Source: Selenihalanaerobacter shriftii
GTDB taxonomy: Bacteria; Bacillota; Halanaerobiia; Halobacteroidales; Acetohalobiaceae
Assembly (NCBI RefSeq): GCF_900167185.1
Contig: NZ_FUWM01000012.1
Location: forward strand, 30,444 to 94,443
DNA: 64,000 nt
Direction of reading: 5' to 3'
Shown: one piece after another, positions 1 through 6,806 of the stretch
How the letters are laid out: each line of letters begins with the position of its first letter
How positions within the stretch are numbered: position 1 is the first letter of the stretch
The notes under the pieces: model-generated
The model's database searches: none
The model's input: only the letters and a program-made list of their open reading frames with translations
What the model was told of the DNA's origin: nothing
Made by a program: the position numbers and the translations under genes

Positions 1-1
1 T

Positions 2-733
2 AATTGTGCTCCTTGGACTCCACTATCTGTATTCTATAATGAAGAAGGGGAATTCGAAGAATATGTAATATTTCAGTATAGTCCGACCCTTGTATTAGTG
101 GATACTGAGATTATTGCTAAGTCACCTATAAATTATTTTAAAGCTGGAATTGCTGATACAGTAGTTAAATGGTATGAGGCAAGAGCTTCATCAGCTAAGA
201 AGGAGAAGAATATTCCTACTCAAGCAGCTTTAAATGTGGCTCAACAATGTGCAGAGAATTTATTTAAATATGGAGTTCAAGCATCTTATGATCTAGAAAA
301 GAAAAGACCTACCAAAGCAGTAGAAAAAACAGTAGATTGTATAATTGCTTTAAGTGGAATGGTAGGAGGTTTAGGAAGTGATAATTGTCGTATAGCAGCT
401 GCCCATGCTGTTCATAATGGGTTTACAGTTTTAGATGAAACTCATAATATGTTACATGGCGAGAAAGTGGCTTATGGTAATCTTGTTCAATTAGTGTTAG
501 AAGATGATAAAGAAAATTTTCATAAACTGATGGATTTCTTAAAAAAATTAGATCAGCCTATAACTCTAAAAGGGTTAGATCTTAAAGAAGTTACTGAAAG
601 TGATTTAAGAAAAGTTGCTAAAGCGACTTGTAAGCCTGAAGAATCTGTTCATAATATGCCTTTTAAAATTACATCAGATATGGTGTTAGACGCTATAAAA
701 AAAGTTGATAAGAGTGGCCAGAGTTTATTATAG
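2..733 (+). CDS. Iron-containing alcohol dehydrogenase, glycerol dehydrogenase-like (5' end outside window)
   Basis: The open frame runs in from the window edge and ends at a TAA, giving the last 243 residues of a GldA-like NAD-dependent polyol dehydrogenase. These enzymes oxidise glycerol or a related polyol in the cytoplasm. The visible part starts in the middle of the fold (NCAPWTPLSVFYNEEGEF, as in GldA proteins). It then shows the three metal-ligand elements of the family: the Asp in AGIADTVVKWYEA, the His in AAAHAVHNGF and the His in MLHGEKVAYG. The N-terminal nucleotide-binding domain lies outside the window. An internal GTG at 98 could be mistaken for a start, but homology clearly extends upstream of it. 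A long perfect hairpin follows the stop. Family is sure; the exact substrate is not. Confidence 0.88.
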   Translation, partial: NCAPWTPLSVFYNEEGEFEEYVIFQYSPTLVLVDTEIIAKSPINYFKAGIADTVVKWYEARASSAKKEKNIPTQAALNVAQQCAENLFKYGVQASYDLEKKRPTKAVEKTVDCIIALSGMVGGLGSDNCRIAAAHAVHNGFTVLDETHNMLHGEKVAYGNLVQLVLEDDKENFHKLMDFLKKLDQPITLKGLDLKEVTESDLRKVAKATCKPEESVHNMPFKITSDMVLDAIKKVDKSGQSLL

Positions 734-752
734 TCCATCATTTTCCTTTTCT

Positions 753-792
753 AAAAGAGAGTAGTTTGATTTAAATCAAACTACTCTCTTTT
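753..792 (+). terminator. Intrinsic terminator after the dehydrogenase
   Basis: A perfect 18-bp inverted repeat (arm AAAAGAGAGTAGTTTGAT) surrounds a four-base TTAA loop and ends in TTTT. It lies between the plus-strand dehydrogenase and the convergent minus-strand DUF2325 gene. Because both arms carry A/T ends it can work in both directions. Confidence 0.85.
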
Positions 793-829
793 AATATTAA
801 TAATTTTTTATTAAAATTTTAAAGTAAAA

Positions 830-1111
830 TTAGTTTAAAAAACCACAAAAATTAAGCTTTTTATAAATCCTAGCCCAGGAACGACGACAAAAGAGTATGG
901 ACAAATCCTTATCCTTAGCTTGGGCTTTTACTTGATTACATAAATTGTGACTAACATAATCAGTAAGAACTAATACCATATCTGTTTCTTTAGTCAAATG
1001 ACAAGCTTTACATTTACGGCCTGTTATATGACTTACACAATCAAACCCTAACTGTTTTAACCTGTTTGGAATTTTTCCTAATTTATCTCCACCTATAATA
1101 GTGATTGACAT
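830..1111 (-). CDS. DUF2325 domain protein, Fur-box controlled
   Basis: This 93-residue cytoplasmic protein matches the DUF2325 pattern. It begins SITIIGGDKLGKIPNRLKQL, continues with HITGRK, has a central VLVLTDYVSHNL and ends near FCRRSWARIYKKL. The family has a small Rossmann-like look but its biochemical role is not established. Two cysteines (GRKCKACHL) sit where a metal or redox role is conceivable; this is inference. The start is the ATG 8-10 nt after GAGGGTGAG on the minus strand. A consensus promoter (1200-1228) and a near-perfect Fur box (1173-1191) lie just upstream, so transcription is expected to be iron-repressed. It is convergent with the upstream dehydrogenase and divergent from the flavoprotein gene. 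Confidence 0.85.
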   Translation of the reverse strand: MSITIIGGDKLGKIPNRLKQLGFDCVSHITGRKCKACHLTKETDMVLVLTDYVSHNLCNQVKAQAKDKDLSILFCRRSWARIYKKLNFCGFLN

Positions 1112-1172
1112 TTATCTCACCCTCTTTATTTATGTAGATAAAAATTTATAATTTTAAAATAATACCACTTAA

Positions 1173-1191
1173 AATGATAATCATTATCATT
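1173..1191. promoter_or_regulatory. Fur box (iron-responsive operator)
   Basis: AATGATAATCATTATCATT is a 9-1-9 perfect inverted repeat and matches the classical 19-bp Fur consensus closely. It lies immediately downstream of the -10 hexamer of the minus-strand promoter at 1200-1228. A bound Fur dimer would therefore cover the transcription start of the DUF2325 gene. Confidence 0.88.
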
Positions 1192-1199
1192 TAGATATA

Positions 1200-1228
1200 A
1201 TATTAGCATACTTATTGCAATTTGTCAA
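1200..1228 (-). promoter_or_regulatory. Sigma-A promoter of the DUF2325 gene
   Basis: Read on the minus strand, TTGACA (1228-1223) is followed after exactly 17 bp by TAATAT (1205-1200). The predicted start site falls inside or at the edge of the Fur box. Confidence 0.82.
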
Positions 1229-1257
1229 GGGTGTAAAGAGTGCAAGTGGTCAAAAAT

Positions 1258-1277
1258 CTCCGGAAACGGGGCTTTTT
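1258..1277 (+). terminator. Short GNRA-capped hairpin with T tract, unassigned
   Basis: CTCCG-GAAA-CGGGG followed by CTTTTT forms a five-pair stem (one G-T pair) with a GAAA tetraloop and a short U run. It lies in the 337-base gap between the divergent DUF2325 and flavoprotein genes. No gene reads into it from the left on the plus strand, so it may end a short unannotated transcript or be fortuitous. Apart from this hairpin, the Fur box and the minus-strand promoter, I see nothing else in the gap. Confidence 0.35.
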
Positions 1278-1448
1278 ATAATTAATTTCTTATGAAGAAT
1301 TTTATAGGGATAAAAAGATATGATGCAGAAGTTTAGTTTACTTGTAAATATAAATAAAAAATTATTTATGGCTTTGCAGGAATACTAAAATTTATCATGT
1401 AATAGTAATATAACAATGAAGAAGTGATAGTTATGAGGAGGGAGTATT

Positions 1449-2042
1449 ATTTTAATAGTTGGAATTAACGGTAGCCCTAATGAAGATGGGAATACAAAAT
1501 ATTTACTAGATAAAGCATTAGATGCAGCAAAAGCAGAAGGAGCTAAGACAGAAGTAATTCAAGTTTCTGATGCATTAGCGGAATTAGATGAACCATATTG
1601 TACTGCTTGTTCACAGCCTTGTGTTGGGGCTTGTTATGGGGATACTAAACTAGAGGAATATCATGAATTATTAGCTAAAGCTGATGGAGTTATAGTTGGT
1701 AGTCCAGTCTACTTTGGTACAGTTAGTGGTCAGTTAAAAGGATTTTGGGATATGACTCGATCTCTAAGAGGTGAAAAAAGCTTATTAAATACTGTAGGTG
1801 GTGCCTTATCAGTTGGTGCTGGTAGATTTGGTGGTCAAGAGACTACCTTAAAAGCTATTCATGATATGATGTTAGTTCAAGGTGTAATAGTTGTTGGAGA
1901 TGGAGATAGTGAAAGTGATGCTGGTCATCAAGGCGCTGCTGGTCAAATGAAATCAGCCGAAGATGAAAATGCTCAAACACGTGCAGAAATTATAGGTAGA
2001 AGAGTAGCTAAAGTGGCTAAAGCTACCATGGATTTAAGATAA
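1449..2042 (+). CDS. Flavodoxin-fold iron-sulfur flavoprotein-like NAD(P)H oxidoreductase, ATT start
   Basis: Reading in frame from 1449 gives about 197 residues beginning LIVGINGSPNEDGNT. This is the phosphate-binding loop of NADPH-dependent FMN reductases and iron-sulfur flavoproteins. A four-Cys cluster (YCTACSQPCVGACYG) follows near residue 40, then GSPVYFGTVSGQLKGFWD, the second flavin-binding loop. Isf-type proteins use a similar compact cysteine motif to hold a [4Fe-4S] cluster next to FMN; that role is inferred. The first in-frame ATG is only at 1752, far inside the fold, and an in-frame stop precedes at 1434-1436. Shine-Dalgarno GGAGGG (1437-1442) sits 6 nt before ATT at 1449, so ATT (or ATT at 1446) is the likely start. 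A strong terminator follows. Confidence 0.82.
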   Translation: MLIVGINGSPNEDGNTKYLLDKALDAAKAEGAKTEVIQVSDALAELDEPYCTACSQPCVGACYGDTKLEEYHELLAKADGVIVGSPVYFGTVSGQLKGFWDMTRSLRGEKSLLNTVGGALSVGAGRFGGQETTLKAIHDMMLVQGVIVVGDGDSESDAGHQGAAGQMKSAEDENAQTRAEIIGRRVAKVAKATMDLR

Positions 2043-2085
2043 AGAATTAAAGAACATTAATTAAGTGAATAATATTGATTAGATA

Positions 2086-2119
2086 CTAAAGCGGCTATCA
2101 CAACTGATAGCCGCTTTAG
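2086..2119 (+). terminator. Intrinsic terminator after the flavoprotein gene
   Basis: A 15-bp perfect stem (CTAAAGCGGCTATCA / TGATAGCCGCTTTAG) has a CAAC loop. No long U run follows, but stem strength and position support termination. Confidence 0.7.
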
Positions 2120-2195
2120 CTTTAGTGATAAAAATAGTAATTAAATTAAGAATATAATCCTTGAATAAATTTCAGTAATTTTTGTTAGCCTAATG

Positions 2196-2223
2196 TTGAT
2201 AATTTATTTTAGTATGTTATAAT
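2196..2223 (+). promoter_or_regulatory. Sigma-A promoter of the Cys-rich peptide/permease/ArsR unit
   Basis: TTGATA (2196-2201), 16 bp, then TATAAT (2218-2223). The -10 hexamer overlaps the start of a perfect palindrome, which suggests repression at this promoter. Confidence 0.75.
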
Positions 2224-2250
2224 TTAATTAAGTGTTAACTTAATTAAATT
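2221..2250. promoter_or_regulatory. Perfect 13-bp inverted repeat, probable ArsR-family operator
   Basis: AATTTAATTAAGT-GTTA-ACTTAATTAAATT is a 30-bp palindrome with a four-base centre. It overlaps the -10 box and predicted start site of the promoter for the downstream small protein, two permeases and an ArsR-type regulator. Operators of ArsR/SmtB proteins are typically AT-rich imperfect palindromes in this position. Control by the regulator at 3615 is inference from position. Confidence 0.65.
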
Positions 2251-2277
2251 CAAAGTGCTTAAGGAGGTGTTAATATA

Positions 2278-2415
2278 ATGTGTAACTCAAATAATTCTAA
2301 ATGTAAACACCCAGAAAAGCTTAAAGGCAAGCCAGGTGAATGTTCTCAGGAACGGATTCGGAAATGTCATGGTGAACAAAAGGGGCATTCTTGTAAAAAT
2401 AATAAAGAAGAGTAA
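2278..2415 (+). CDS. Small Cys/His-rich protein, 45 aa
   Basis: An ATG 8 nt after a perfect AAGGAGGTG ribosome-binding site opens a 45-residue frame with five Cys (2, 9, 22, 30, 39) and three His. The pattern is CKHPEKLKG, then PGECS, then IRKCHGE, then HSC near the end. The protein is very polar, with no signal peptide or membrane segment, so it is cytoplasmic and likely binds a metal ion or carries reactive thiols. I recall similar short CxHPExLKG...CHG proteins beside ArsP-like permeases, but cannot confirm this here. It lies first in the unit after the operator, and a strong hairpin separates it from the permeases. Function unknown. Confidence 0.75.
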   Translation: MCNSNNSKCKHPEKLKGKPGECSQERIRKCHGEQKGHSCKNNKEE

Positions 2416-2423
2416 TTAGATTT

Positions 2424-2460
2424 ATAATACGGAGCCTATCAATAGGCTCCGTATTATAAT
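2424..2460 (+). terminator. Strong hairpin between the Cys-rich gene and the permease genes
   Basis: A 15-bp perfect stem (ATAATACGGAGCCTA / TAGGCTCCGTATTAT) closes on a TCAA loop. It lies about 30 nt before the permease start. It may terminate most transcription after the small gene, giving much more of the peptide than the permeases, or it may stabilise the mRNA end. Confidence 0.65.
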
Positions 2461-2488
2461 AATTAAGAAAAAAGTTGAGGTGATATTA

Positions 2489-2968
2489 TTGGTTTATGGA
2501 TTAACTTTAATTTTAATAATCATTCTTTTTATTAAAGATAAAGAGAAAACAATTGCTGGGATTAAGAAAGGTATTAAAAAACTCAATAAAAATTTACCGG
2601 TTTTTTTAAATATGATAATTTTAGTAGCAATTTCTTTATATTTTGTTTCTGATGAATTAATTGTTAAATATTTAGGACAAGGGAGCGGTTGGCTTGGAGT
2701 TTTATTAGCAAGTCTTTTAGGGTCTATTTCTTTAATGCCTGGCTTTATTGCTTTTCCTCTCTCAGGATTACTTTTAAATAAAGGGGTTAGCTATACCGTA
2801 ATTGCTGTTTTTACTACGACTTTAATGATGGTTGGGATATTAACTTATCCAGTAGAAAAAGAGTTTTTTGGAGTTAAGGTAACTATTATTAGAAATGTCT
2901 TAAGCTTACTAATAGCTTTAATTGTTGCTTTATTTATAGGTATTTTTTATGGAGAGGTGGTAATATGA
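2489..2968 (+). CDS. Half-size ArsP/UPF0718-type permease, first half
   Basis: About 159 hydrophobic residues with four to five predicted membrane helices. The sequence LLGSISLMPGFIAFPLSGLLL resembles a conserved segment of the predicted permeases of the ArsP_1 (DUF318) group, which move arsenic/organoarsenic compounds or unknown substrates across the cytoplasmic membrane. Family members are normally about 300 residues with two similar halves; here each half is a separate gene. TTG at 2489 is preferred over GTG at 2480 because GAGGTG (2477-2482) then has correct spacing. The stop overlaps the next gene by ATGA, which suggests translational coupling and a heteromeric transporter. Substrate unknown. 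Confidence 0.78.
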   Translation: MVYGLTLILIIILFIKDKEKTIAGIKKGIKKLNKNLPVFLNMIILVAISLYFVSDELIVKYLGQGSGWLGVLLASLLGSISLMPGFIAFPLSGLLLNKGVSYTVIAVFTTTLMMVGILTYPVEKEFFGVKVTIIRNVLSLLIALIVALFIGIFYGEVVI

Positions 2969-3495
2969 ATTGGGATAGTTTAAAGAAATATACTTTATCA
3001 TTAGTATTTTTTATTTTTATCATAATCAGCTTTTGGGTTAATTATAGCCCCGGGCAGCAAGTATACTTTAATTTTCTTGACTTTTTGATGACAATGCTTA
3101 AGTTTATACCTGCAGTTTTTATCTTAATTGGACTCTTTGACGTTTGGGTAGATAGAGAAGTTATTGAGGAACATTTAGGTGAAAAATCAGGTGCTTTAAG
3201 CTTTTTGTGGGCTATTTTATTATCAGGAACTACTGTAGGTGGAGTATATGTAGCTTTTCCTGTTGCTCATGCTTTAGCTAAAAAAGGTGCGAGTTTAAAA
3301 GTGATTTTTACTTATATAGGAGCTGCGGCTGTTTGTAGAATACCAATGACCTTATTTGAAGCTTCTTTTTTAGGAATTAAATTTTCTTTAATTAGATTAC
3401 TGACATCAATTCCGTTAATTATTTTAAGTAGTATTTTATTAGAGAAATATTTAAATAGGAATGATTATAAATTGACGAATAATTTATCTAATTGA
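2965..3495 (+). CDS. Half-size ArsP/UPF0718-type permease, second half
   Basis: A 176-residue membrane protein with about five hydrophobic segments. The core motif LLSGTTVGGVYVAFPVAHAL corresponds to the GSISLMPGFIAFPL segment of the preceding protein, as expected for the two pseudo-symmetric halves of an ArsP-type permease. The ATG overlaps the upstream stop by four bases and has its own GGAGAGGTGG site. It is probably co-translated with the first half to make one transporter. The downstream ArsR-like regulator and the upstream Cys-rich peptide point to a metal, metalloid or thiol-reactive substrate; this is inferred from context. Confidence 0.78.
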   Translation: MNWDSLKKYTLSLVFFIFIIISFWVNYSPGQQVYFNFLDFLMTMLKFIPAVFILIGLFDVWVDREVIEEHLGEKSGALSFLWAILLSGTTVGGVYVAFPVAHALAKKGASLKVIFTYIGAAAVCRIPMTLFEASFLGIKFSLIRLLTSIPLIILSSILLEKYLNRNDYKLTNNLSN

Positions 3496-3614
3496 AGGTG
3501 ATTTTTAATCTAAAACTTGATTATACATAGTAGGTTATTTTCATTTAGGTTGCCTATATTAAATAAATACTATATAATTTAATTAATAGAGAAAATTTGT
3601 TAGGGGTGGTTATA

Positions 3615-3923
3615 CTGCAAGAACTTCTTAAAGGATTGAAGGCAGTGTCAGACGAAACTAGACTAAAATTATTGGTATTATTATTAGATAAAGATTATTG
3701 TGTAGGAGCATTAGCAAAAAAATTAGACATTTCTAAATCTGCTATATCCCAACATTTAAAAGTATTGAGAGAAGCTGAATTGGTTATAGGAGAAAAAAGA
3801 GGTTATTGGGTTCATTATTCTGTTAAAGAAGACCAGTTGGATAAAATCACAAAAAAGTTAAATAATCTTTCAGAATATTATTCTTTTGAATGTACAGGTT
3901 GTTGTAAACATAATGAAAAATAG
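3615..3923 (+). CDS. ArsR/SmtB-family metal- or metalloid-sensing repressor
   Basis: A winged-helix dimer of the ArsR family: LKAVSDETRLKLLVLLLDKDYCVGALAKKL, then recognition helix SKSAISQHLKVLREAELV and wing EKRGYWVHYS. The C-terminus FECTGCCKHNEK adds three Cys and a His, a plausible inducer site; a further Cys lies near the DNA-binding region (DYCVGAL). AGGGGTGG (3602-3609) sits 5 nt before CTG at 3615, making CTG the best-spaced start. TTG at 3597 is an alternative with no good ribosome site and would add six residues. It likely binds the palindrome at 2221-2250 and derepresses the unit when its ligand binds. Ligand unknown. Confidence 0.85.
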   Translation: MQELLKGLKAVSDETRLKLLVLLLDKDYCVGALAKKLDISKSAISQHLKVLREAELVIGEKRGYWVHYSVKEDQLDKITKKLNNLSEYYSFECTGCCKHNEK

Positions 3924-3938
3924 ATATATTTCATAATA

Positions 3939-3966
3939 AAAACTCCCTGGTATACCAGGGAGTTTA
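3939..3966. terminator. Bidirectional terminator between the arsR-like and patatin genes
   Basis: AACTCCCTGG-TATA-CCAGGGAGTT is a perfect 10-bp stem flanked by A's on the left and T's on the right. It separates two convergent genes, so it can stop both. Confidence 0.85.
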
Positions 3967-3979
3967 AAAGTTTATAATT

Positions 3980-5839
3980 TTAAAAAACAAGGTCTAAATC
4001 CCAACTTAATTTGGATTCATCATATTTTTTATCACGAGATGAATAAACACCTAAATGTAATGGTTTTAAACCTAATAACCTTAAGTTCATTTGTGCTCCA
4101 AGACCGTAAGCCGTTGATTCTCTTGTTGAAGATAGATAATCAGAGAATAAATAAAGTTGAATATCATTTACCTGGATTATCTTCATAAATTCTAAAGCTG
4201 GTAGAAAATCATGAGTATAAACCCAATCAATAGTTGCTTGAAAGTCAGCTGTTTCTTCAGGTTCTATTCCTCGATATATATCTGGGGAAGAGAGAATATC
4301 AGTATTGTTATAGACTATCTTTGGTTTTATACTCCAAATACTACTCAATTTAAATTTGGTTTGGTGTGAAGTCAGTACTTTATAAGAGTCAAAATCAGGT
4401 GAAATTAGCAAATCAGTTTCACCTTGAAACTTAATATTATTAGTACTTAAGTCATATTCATTTGTTAATAGGTTAAAATCTTGGTGATTAATCTTCTTTC
4501 TTCCAAAGCCAATAGTATAATTATTAGTATAGTATTTCATAGTTAGTTCCATTTTGTCTTCTTCAGAGTTTATTTTACCTTTACCAATCAAGTCTATATT
4601 TGGTGTTACTTGCTTTAATCTAATTGAAGTCTCTAAATCATCAGTATCTTTATCAACATTTAATACTGTAAAATCAATATGTTCTTTTGTAACTTTAGCA
4701 CCATATTGAGGTTTAAATAATTCATCTTTAAATAGTTCTTGCTTAAAAAGCGAATTGTCCTTACCAAAATAAATTAGCGGTTTAGTCATGTAGGAATCTA
4801 TCATTAAACGATTATATTTTATATTCTTTAATGTTTGAGATATATTTAGAGTTTGTTTACGTTCTAATTTATTTAAAGCAATATTGTTTTGTTTTAATAA
4901 TTCCTTAATTTCTGGAATCTTTTTTTTAGTTTGACTATAACCTAATTTTATAAGAGAATCAGCTAATTCAAAATCCATAAATGAATAATTGCCTACATTA
5001 TTGTTGATTATTATATCAGAATATTTATTGACTATTGGAGCTGAATTTCTTTTTTGTAGTAACTGGATCATTCTAGACAAAGCACGAATTGGATTATTAT
5101 ATTTATCGTATGCAAGCTGGTCAATAGCCGTTGATGAGATAATTATATCTGCTCCTAATACTTTAGCGGTTTTAGCAGGAGTTAGTTCTACCACTCCGGG
5201 GTCTACCAGATAAAAGTCTTCTTGATTATATGCTGATTTTTTATGTACTGGAAAATAAACAGGAATCGCATAAGAACTTTGAATTACATTAGAGATTCTA
5301 CCAGAAGTATGAACATATTTAGCACCTCTATTTAGATCAAAGCTTAACAATACTGTTGGAATTGGGAATTCTTCTAATCGTTTATTAGGAGCTAATTTTT
5401 CCAATGAATAATTGACTTTTTTTGTTTCAAGTAAAGATTGTGTAGAAGGAAAGTTTAATTCAAACATCTTCGAAAAAGTTACTTCAGTTGCTATCTTTTC
5501 AATCTGTTTAATCGGGATACCACTACCATATAAAGTACCAATAATTGCTCCCATACTAGTACCTACAACCATATCAATCGGTATATTTTCTTCTTGTAGC
5601 GCTTTCAAAACGCCAATATGAACTAAGGCTCTAGCTCCTCCACCTCCCAGAGCTATTGCTATTGTAGGATCATCTAATTTATCAAACTGCTTAGAATCTT
5701 CTATTATATAGGTTTCATTCCCCATTTTGACTTTTTGGTATATTATTTTTGCAGAATCACTTAATGCAAAAGTTTTAGGGGTAAGTAAAATAAGGATAAG
5801 TAATAATATTAAGTAATTATTAAATTTATTTAATTTCAT
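3980..5839 (-). CDS. Secreted patatin-like phospholipase with C-terminal beta-rich (barrel-like) domain
   Basis: A 619-residue protein. Residues 1-26 form a signal peptide (a Leu/Ile-rich core ending TFALS). A patatin domain covers about 60-330, with the oxyanion loop GGGGARAL, the nucleophile motif GTSMG and the catalytic Asp in LVDPGVVELTP. Most bacterial patatins have D-G-G there; the inserted Pro is unusual. After about residue 390 the chain alternates polar and hydrophobic residues and ends SWDLDLVF. A terminal Phe is typical of outer-membrane beta-barrels folded by BamA. The arrangement resembles type Vd autotransporters (PlpD/FplA), so an outer-membrane or surface lipase in a diderm cell is inferred. 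ATG follows AAGGAGTC; a TATAAT-like -10 lies at 5889-5894 on the minus strand. Confidence 0.85.
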   Translation of the reverse strand: MKLNKFNNYLILLLILILLTPKTFALSDSAKIIYQKVKMGNETYIIEDSKQFDKLDDPTIAIALGGGGARALVHIGVLKALQEENIPIDMVVGTSMGAIIGTLYGSGIPIKQIEKIATEVTFSKMFELNFPSTQSLLETKKVNYSLEKLAPNKRLEEFPIPTVLLSFDLNRGAKYVHTSGRISNVIQSSYAIPVYFPVHKKSAYNQEDFYLVDPGVVELTPAKTAKVLGADIIISSTAIDQLAYDKYNNPIRALSRMIQLLQKRNSAPIVNKYSDIIINNNVGNYSFMDFELADSLIKLGYSQTKKKIPEIKELLKQNNIALNKLERKQTLNISQTLKNIKYNRLMIDSYMTKPLIYFGKDNSLFKQELFKDELFKPQYGAKVTKEHIDFTVLNVDKDTDDLETSIRLKQVTPNIDLIGKGKINSEEDKMELTMKYYTNNYTIGFGRKKINHQDFNLLTNEYDLSTNNIKFQGETDLLISPDFDSYKVLTSHQTKFKLSSIWSIKPKIVYNNTDILSSPDIYRGIEPEETADFQATIDWVYTHDFLPALEFMKIIQVNDIQLYLFSDYLSSTRESTAYGLGAQMNLRLLGLKPLHLGVYSSRDKKYDESKLSWDLDLVF

Positions 5840-6033
5840 TTATATGACTCCTTCTGTTGATATATGTATAATAATAATAGTAATGGTTATTATAACATAT
5901 CCATATTGAATAATCCAAGAATAATTTAGCTTTAATTAGGATATCTTAAGAATAAGACTTTATATAAAGAGGGATTTAATGATTGATGCAGAAAAAGTAT
6001 AAAATGAATAACTAAGTAAAGGATTGATTTTAA

Positions 6034-6792
6034 ATGTCCCTCTATAAAACAGAAGCTATTGTATTAAGACATTATGAATTAGGAGAAGCTGATAAGATAA
6101 TTGTTCTATATACTAGAAATAACGGTAAAGTAAAAGCCGTAGCCAATGGAGTACGAAAGACTAAGAGTCGTTTAGCTGGCGGTGTAGAGTTATTTACTTA
6201 TAATGACTTATTACTTTATAAAGGAAAGTCTTTATTTACAATTAGTCAATGTGAAATCATGAATTCATTTGCTAATTTACGTGGCGATCTCTTTAAAATG
6301 GCATATGCTTCGTATTTAACTGAAGTAGTGAATGAGTTTGCAATTGAGGAAGAGAAGAATGAGCCATTATTTGCATTAATTTTGACTACACTTTATTTAT
6401 TATCAGAAAAGGATGATTTAGAATTAATTATTAGATTTTTTGAACTAAGATTACTTAACTTATTAGGATATCGGCCAGAGGTTACAGGTTGTGTAGAATG
6501 TGATAAAGTAATAAATAAAATAAAACGAGTAAAATTTAGTTCTCAGTCTGGAGGAATAGTTTGTACAGAATGTTCTTCATTTGATCAGTATGCCATGCAT
6601 ATAAGTCGTGGAGCTCTGGCAATTATGCAGCGATTACTTGAAATTGATTATAGAAAATTAGATAGATTAAAAGTACCAGATAATTTTAGAAGAGAATTAG
6701 CTAAAATACTACCTAATTATTTACAGTCTATTATAGAGAAGAAATTAAAGAGTTTAGACTTTATTCAAACTTTAAGCCATATGGAAACCTAA
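6034..6792 (+). CDS. recO: DNA repair protein RecO
   Basis: At 252 residues this is normal size for RecO, which helps load RecA onto SSB-coated single-stranded DNA with RecR. The N-terminal OB fold is clear (MSLYKTEAIVLRHYELGEAD, then KVKAVANGVRKTKSRLAG). A helical region and a four-Cys zinc site (CVECD...CTEC, about residues 152-180) follow. It starts a plus-strand run with the DUF4342 gene 14 nt downstream, upstream of glyQS as in Bacillus. Confidence 0.95.
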   Translation: MSLYKTEAIVLRHYELGEADKIIVLYTRNNGKVKAVANGVRKTKSRLAGGVELFTYNDLLLYKGKSLFTISQCEIMNSFANLRGDLFKMAYASYLTEVVNEFAIEEEKNEPLFALILTTLYLLSEKDDLELIIRFFELRLLNLLGYRPEVTGCVECDKVINKIKRVKFSSQSGGIVCTECSSFDQYAMHISRGALAIMQRLLEIDYRKLDRLKVPDNFRRELAKILPNYLQSIIEKKLKSLDFIQTLSHMET

Positions 6793-6806
6793 AAAGAGGT
6801 GAAATG

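Noticed and set aside
1752..2042. A 96-aa gene starting at the first canonical ATG
   Set aside because: The same frame upstream encodes the flavin-binding loop and Cys cluster, so this is only the second half of the gene starting near 1449.
4989..5621. Two plus-strand frames inside the patatin gene
   Set aside because: They are antisense shadows; the minus-strand frame has the clear patatin motifs.
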